Positions 58,396 to 64,000 of a stretch of 64,000 bases of DNA are shown one piece after another. Within the stretch, counting starts at the first letter, position 1; each line of letters starts with the position of its first letter. The stretch lies in assembly GCF_003265705.1 (NCBI RefSeq), contig NW_020313168.1, positions 2,544,074-2,608,073 of the forward strand. The letters are read 5' to 3'. This DNA comes from Callorhinus ursinus (Eukaryota > Chordata > Mammalia > Carnivora > Otariidae). Below the pieces are notes generated by a model. That model was not told the origin of the DNA, ran no database searches, and worked only from the letters and a program-made list of their open reading frames with translations. Made by a program: the position numbers and the translations under genes.

Positions 58396-59269
58396 ACAGG
58401 AGGCTCCAGAAGGTGGGCCCTTTAGTGAGTCATTGTCGGCACCAGCCCCACACTGAGGGGGTACCCTGGACCCAACAGGCCCCCAGACTCGGGGCGGCCC
58501 CCAGCAGCCAGAAGTGGAGGCTCGAAGACACAAGTGTGGGGGCCGTGGCTGCCAGGTGGGCAGAGACTTGATGTCCTGCAGTCTTGGCCTGGGCTCCCCA
58601 CCCGGAAGCTGCAGCCAGAGCCTGGGGGAGTAGGGGCAGGAATGACAGGAGCCCGGGTCTGTGACAGCAAGAGTGCGCTGCTGGACGTGACCGCTCACAG
58701 GGAACTTCACCCCTACAGCCACCAAAACCCCACCAGAGTCCCACTCCGGAGGCTCTCAAGGTCATGGGCCACACTCCTTGATCTGGATTTAGATCTGGGT
58801 CTGGGGGGTGGAGCTTTTGGAATCCCGTGACTTTCCGATGGGAGTGAGTGGCCTCACAGGTGAGTAAACACCACATGGGGCCAGTGGAGGCAGTGTCTGA
58901 TGCTCCCCTAAAATGCAGGCACCCCAAGGGGGAAAACCCCAAACCCTGCCAGAGCTCTGTGGGTGATCCCCCATGCTGCCCTCTGCCTCCGACAGACCCC
59001 AGATGGGCCAGTCCTGAGTGGACATCACCTGGTGGCACACTGACACAGCTCCACCATCACGGGCACTGCACCCTGCTGCCCACCCCCCAGAGTCTCCTGC
59101 CTACCAGCACCAGGCGCTCGGACCTGCACCCCCTTTGTCCCAGCCCAGCCTCAGGAGAAGGCCAAGAAGCTTTGCTGCCTCTGCTTCGCAGGGAAGAAAG
59201 GCCCTTGCTGGCGGTGTCCTGCCTCCCTCCGTGCGGGCACATGGCCTCCAAGGTGCCCCAGCCCCGCAA

Positions 59270-59660
59270 GCAGCTCCAGCGGGGGGCCCGGCTTCCCCCA
59301 GCCACCTGCAACCCCCGGGCGCCAAGGGTTGCCGGGGCGACCGCGCTGTTGCCCCTGGAGACGCTCTGGCACAGGCCCCTGGGACTGCGGGAGCCCGGCG
59401 GCGGGACCCTGGGTGCCTGAGCGGCCGGGGTCAGGCGGGGGCGGCGAGGAGGGTGACCCCGGGGCTCCTCCAGCCCTCTGGGGTCGCGAGGGCCTGTCGC
59501 ACCCTTGCCCACGGTCCAGGCCCAGAGCCCGCAGCGCCCACCCCAGCGTCTCCCCGCCTGGGCGCAGACCCCTCCCTCTCCCACGGAGGAGCGAGCGCAG
59601 GAGCCCGGAAGGCAGTCGCGACTTGTCGCTTCCCAGCCGGGCTGCCGTTCTCCCTTGGCT
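59270..59660. promoter_or_regulatory. CpG-island-like segment
   Basis: About 38 CpGs in about 370 bp at roughly 70% G+C, so CpG is only mildly depleted. Contains gttgccggggcgac, close to the palindromic RFX X-box. No coding homology on either strand despite open frames over 200 residues. Possible non-coding RNA promoter, about 21 kb past the TBC1D16 stop. Confidence 0.45.
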
Positions 59661-59689
59661 CTTTGCCTGCAAGGGTCCCCGAGGATGGA

Positions 59690-59825
59690 AAGGGGCATTT
59701 TTCACGGAGATGAGTTGCTTCCTTACAGGGAAACTGAGGCTTGGTGTGGCTGGGTAACTCACCCGAGGTTTTTGCTGCAAGCTAGCCTGGAACCCAGGCT
59801 ACTTGACACCCCAGTTTCGGCTGCG
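59690..59825 (-). mobile_element. MIR remnant
   Basis: Reverse MIR: cttacagggaaactgaggct, gggtaactcacccgaggttt, agcctggaacccaggct. Confidence 0.55.
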
Positions 59826-61204
59826 TCTCCCGCTGCCCGCTCCATTCCTTGGTTGGTGGGTGACCCTGGGTGGGCCCCTCGCCCTCTCCGGCTGCCCTCC
59901 CCACCTGTGAAAGGCCGGACTGGAGCGGGGCGCCCAGGGTGCAGGCCGGGCCTGGCGCAGGGCCGAAGCCACTGCTTGGCCCCTCCTCCCTCCCGAGCAG
60001 GCCTGGCACTGCCAGCAGGTGAGTCAGGCCTGGCCCAGCGCCGGGGGGGGGGGGCGGTGTGCAGAGGTCAGCCGACAGGGCCGTGCTGGCCGCTTTCTTG
60101 GGACTGGCTGTCAGGCCTGTGGTGTCCACCCTTGGGGCCCCAGCAAGCCCCTTGTCTGGGTAGCTTCTGCCAGACTCCGGGAGTCCTGTGCCCACCAACA
60201 TTGGTGAAGGCCTGCCAAGTATCCAGTCTGTGAGCATTCATTCACCAGAGGTTCACTCAGGAATTTTCAGTCTCGATTCTACTGCGATAAAATGCAAATT
60301 CCTCTGAAAGTATCATGGAGGTCAGCAGGGGTCCTGTCGTTTTCAGACCCTGAAAGTGGCACGCCCTCCCCCAAGCAGGTTTGTGACTATCGATGACTTC
60401 ACTAGGGACCCCTTCTGGGAAAAGCAGGCCACCCCGATCTAGATAAGGCACCCACCACCACCCATATTTGTCTCTCTCCCCAGCACCCCAGGTTGGTGGA
60501 AAAGGAGAGCCTTCTCTGTAGGGCCACCCTGACTCACCCCCATGGTGGCCCACGTGCCGTCCACTCCCCGCGTGTTCTGCCTGGTGGCACGTGGCAGAGA
60601 GATGGTCAGGAGTGCCAGCCGCACGGGCAGGGACAGAGGGGGCTCGAACCTGCACTGTAGGCACAGGCAGGGGAAGGTAGGCCCCCGTGAACACTTTGGG
60701 GAGGTGGGATCTCTTGACCGGGGCTGAAGGAGACAGGATTCCTCAAGCGGAGAGTTGGGAAGGACTCTGTCCTCATGGGAAGGTCTGGTGGGAGCGAGCA
60801 GGTAACAGTGCTCAGGATGTGGCCGGGAAAGGCATTGCTTTGAGCTTGGTCTCGGGGCTCTGCAGATGAGCGTACTGTTGGTTCCTGGCTTCACCTTCCC
60901 CCCCTCCCCAGCCATCACCACCACCCACCGCCACCTCCACCACACAGACACAAGCCAGACCGTCGCCCCCGCCCGGCTGCAGGAAGGCAGACACACTTTA
61001 CAACCAGCTTGGGCATAACCCAAGTCAGAGCAGGAAGGCGCAACACAAAGGAAACTGAAAACCCAGGGGAGGTGGTTGTACCGTGCCTTCCCGGAGAGGT
61101 CATCACGCACCCACGTGTGTCGGTCTGTGCGGTGGTGTGTTTGTATGGATGCTGTCCACAGGCAGGCCCTTGACATACAGTGTATGTGCCTATATGGAGC
61201 GCAT

Positions 61205-61205
<1 letters not shown>

Positions 61206-61250
<45 letters not shown>
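61206..61250. repeat. (CA)n microsatellite
   Basis: About 20 CA units in otherwise unique intergenic sequence. Confidence 0.92.
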
Positions 61251-61251
<1 letters not shown>

Positions 61252-62110
61252 TAACATCTAGGCAAATGCCTTTCCATGGTGGGTTGGTGACAGTAAGCAC
61301 TTTGCAGGGGAAGGGACTTTCAGGGACCCTGAGCAGTGTCCACCAGAAAGGTGGGCAATCCTGGTCCCCCTGCCCTGATTTGCAGGAGAGACATTGACAC
61401 AGAACCCCAAAGTTCCCAGCTTTACTTCCCACAGACCGCCCCCCTGCACAGAGCCCCAAGGACTGGCATTTTGGGGAGATACACAGCGGTCTGCCGTGGC
61501 TGAGAATATTATGGAAACTGCCTTCTGGAATCAATGGACAAGTCACATGAAAACCCCACTCCGGTTGCTTTGCAGCCTTATTCAGGCTTTGTCTTGGTTT
61601 GGGTTTCAATTGTACAGTAAATTCTCTCTTCCAAGCTGGACCGCTCACCTTTTCCACCTGATCTGGGCATCTCCTTCCCATAATCATCTCCGTCAGCAGC
61701 GAATGGGGATTTCCTGCCAGAAAGGCCATCGCAGAAGCATTCGCTAAGTTCTGGAAGAGGAGCCCCAGCTCCGACCTGAGCATGGAGGCCATGCAGGCAA
61801 AGCAAAGCCTGCTGGAGACGTGACAGCCCTGATCTCTTGTTGCCACCAACTTTTGTTGAGTACCTCGGCAAGCTGATACTATCAGCACTGGGCGGACCTG
61901 CCTAAGCCAAGGAGGGGCCCTATCTTCTGGTGGAGAGCGCATGATGGCCGACTCTTCCAGTGGGGTGGTGTGCAGCGAACAAAGACCGGAAGGGCGTTCT
62001 GCCTCCCACCTCATCCTTTATAATCCCACCTCCCCATCTTCCAGTGGGGGTGGGGTGGCTGGTCCTCCCAAAGCCGACAAATGTTCACGATAACCAAAAT
62101 ACCCAACATA

Positions 62111-62300
62111 GGGGGGCCTAGTTGGCTCAGTTGTTAAGCATCTGCCTTCGGCTCAGGTCATGATCCCAGGGTCCTGGGATCGGGCCCCGCATCGGGCTCC
62201 CTGCCTGCTTCTCCCTTTCCCACTCCCCCTGCTTGTGTTCCTGCTCTCCCTATCTCTCTCTTTTCAAATAAATAAATAAAATCTTAAAAAAAAAAAAAAA
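62111..62300 (+). mobile_element. Can-SINE in the downstream intergenic region
   Basis: Head ggggcctagttggctcagtt, gtcatgatcccagggtcctg, aaataaataaaatctt tail plus a 16-base A-run ending at 62300. The only clear Can-SINE after the gene. Confidence 0.93.
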
Positions 62301-62309
62301 GGAACACGG

Positions 62310-62660
62310 TGTATTCACAGATCAGGACCCTAAGCCCCCATTTAATATGGGGTTTCAAAAACTATGAAGATCCCAAAGACCTTTGTGTGATTACATCTGT
62401 GTGAAACATCCAGAATAGGCAAGTCTGTAGATCTAGAGAGACAGAAAGAAAATTAGTGGTTGTCCAGGGCTGGGGGGAAGGAGGGAGCTGGGAGTGACTG
62501 CTAATGGGTACGGGGCTCTTTTGGGGCAATGAAAATGTTCTAGAATTACATTATGAGGTTGGTTGCACAACTGTAAATTTACTGAAATCATTGAATTTTA
62601 TACTTTCAATGAGAGAATTAGGGGTATATTAATGGTATCTCAATAAAGCTGTTAAAGATT
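62310..62660 (+). mobile_element. L1M 3' UTR fragment
   Basis: Sense L1 3' end: aatgaaaatgttctagaatt, ggttgcacaactgtaaattt, ctgaaatcattgaattttat, ggtatctcaataaagctgtt. Confidence 0.75.
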
Positions 62661-62789
62661 TTAAGTCTCATAGGAAAATGTTCCTGATGGTGTTAGCCAG
62701 TATGTACATCTGATTTCATCCTTATAAAAAATATGCACGCTATTAGAATGACCCTCCAAAATATGCACACTGATTTAGAATAACAGAAA

Positions 62790-63025
62790 GCAGACCAGGG
62801 ATGGCCTGAGCAGGAGGATGGAGGCAGTGTGGCCAGGGGCTGGAGGGAAACATTGTAACCCGGCACAAGGAAACTTTGAGGGATGATGGGTATGCTCATT
62901 ATTTTGACTGTGGTGATAATGGCATGGTTGCACACGCATGTCAAAAATGACCAAGCTGCACTTTAGGTATGCGCAGTATTTCGTGTTTGCATTTCGACTG
63001 TTATCTCAATAAAGCTCTTTCTTCT
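62790..63025 (+). mobile_element. Second L1M 3' UTR fragment
   Basis: ggaaactttgagggatgatg, ggtatgctcattattttgac, tatctcaataaagctctttc. Same type of L1 3' end as the preceding fragment, about 130 bp downstream. Confidence 0.7.
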
Positions 63026-63734
63026 TTCATCTATGCACAGGTGTATGTAGTGAGAAGACCGGAAGGAAATACACCAAAACATGAACAGTGGCTTTGTATG
63101 GGGGAGGGAATCACGGACAGCCAAGGCAGGATCTGTCCAGAGTCAGGGTGAGGCTGAGGCCGGGCGGCCGGAGGCCCGGCGGCCAAGCCCCTGGACCAGC
63201 CCATCCCTGCTCCAGGCAGACCCCATGACTCACCAGGGAAGGCATCGAGCCTCAGGCAGCCAGGGGTAAGCTCCTCCCTGGGGAGGGAATGCGGCAGGGC
63301 CTGTGGAGCAGGCAGGTGAGGCGGGCACAGCAGGTGTGCTGGGCAGGCTGTCCAGCGAGGCCCACTCTGGCTGGGAGCTTCGGCGGGTTCCCCTCAAGGC
63401 AGACGGGCAGGAGAAGTCAGGTAGGAGACCAGCAGGAATTTCCCACCAGGTGGGCGGGCTCGGCACCCCTCCCTCCTTCATTCCCAAGGAGAGAGCTCAC
63501 CCCTGGCACCCTGGCCTGCCCTGGTGGCCTTGCCCAGCAGCAAAGTTGGTGGGGTTGCTCATGACCCTGCAGGACAGGTCAGGCAGTAAGGCTGGTCGGG
63601 GAGGGAGTCCACCAGGGACCCGGCCTAATTCTCACATCAGATCCCCAGCAAACCCGCAGCCCCCTGAGCTTCTGTTTTGAGCAGCTGGATCCCCGGGCTC
63701 TGCAAAAGAGCTGGCTCAATAAGTCCTGGGGGAC

Positions 63735-63780
63735 AGATGGATGGATGGAGGGATGGAGGGAGGGATGGATGGAGGGATGA
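63735..63780. repeat. (GGAT)/(GGAG) tetranucleotide repeat
   Basis: gatggatggatggagggatg and variants, about 11 units. Confidence 0.85.
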
Positions 63781-64000
63781 CATGGGACAGGGGTCCTACA
63801 CGTCACCTCCGGGCTAGCAGCAGGCACACACGGCCTTGTAAGGAAAAGTACCCAGGGAGCAGGGTCAGCACTCTGGGCACCGCTTGAGTCACTTGGTTAT
63901 TCCTGGTCACGGAAGACATCCAAAGCCGGAGTGGGGGTTGAATGAGGGGGCCACCTGGCTGCCAGGAGCTTGGTGAGGCCATGGTGGGGAAGTTCAGCCC

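Larger units (their letters stand above)
42851..64000. other. Intergenic region downstream of TBC1D16
   Basis: No coding exon, domain or spliced gene model is recognisable on either strand. Long open frames here follow GC-rich composition and carry no family motifs. In human the interval between TBC1D16 and the CBX cluster holds only long non-coding RNAs, which fits. Contents worth naming are MIR and L1 fragments, one SINE, G-rich minisatellites and candidate regulatory islands, each listed separately. Confidence 0.65.

Noticed and set aside
59018..59713. 231-codon + frame and 213-codon - frame
   Set aside because: Caused by high GC in the CpG-island-like segment; the two strands are equally open and neither shows a family motif.

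Overview
This is a vertebrate nuclear window, almost certainly a caniform carnivore of the arctoid group (bear, mustelid or pinniped type). Spliced exons with GT-AG borders sit among very long non-coding stretches. There are 13 tRNA-Lys-derived carnivore SINEs (Can-SINE) of the 'gcgcctgggtggctcagtcggttaagcg' type rather than the dog SINEC_Cf or felid type. Old L1M, MIR, MaLR and Tigger copies are scattered throughout. The order is not assigned by any computed comparison.

Gene content: one protein-coding gene, on the + strand, the 3' two-thirds of TBC1D16, a Rab GTPase-activating protein. Nine coding exons (28069-28230, 29224-29371, 30320-30487, 30933-31081, 31619-31753, 32498-32684, 34530-34709, 36860-37006, 37729-37977) join in frame with consistent phases to 507 codons plus a TAG stop. 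They contain the whole TBC domain with both catalytic fingers (Arg codon 31692-31694, Gln codon 32547-32549). The first ~260 residues and the promoter lie upstream of the window.

Layout: 1-28068 is the tail of a large intron. It holds a Z-DNA-prone alternating purine/pyrimidine minisatellite (about 1150-1620), a CpG-dense patch (5335-5770), two MaLR LTRs, many SINEs, long antisense L1 remnants (12.7-24 kb), a Tigger DNA transposon and a 4.1-kb inverted-repeat structure (23277-27408). 28-38 kb is the compact exon cluster. 37978 to about 42850 is the presumed 3' UTR, ending at the first AATAAA. From there to 64000 no protein-coding gene is visible. That part is GC-rich intergenic DNA with MIR, L1 and SINE fragments, G-rich minisatellites, AT-rich islands that look like conserved non-coding elements, a CRE/GC-box/CArG cluster near 57.6-57.95 kb and a CpG-island-like segment at 59.27-59.66 kb.

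No operon, CRISPR array, phage or new enzymatic system is present. The most unusual observation is the broken inverted duplication just upstream of the first exon. Its two collinear block pairs are about 97% identical outside the SINE, but enclose completely different sequence in the two arms. Next are two SINEs inserted at one target site with three target copies, inverted SINE pairs in the intron, a tandem NAG acceptor, and a possible internal start for a short TBC1D16 isoform.
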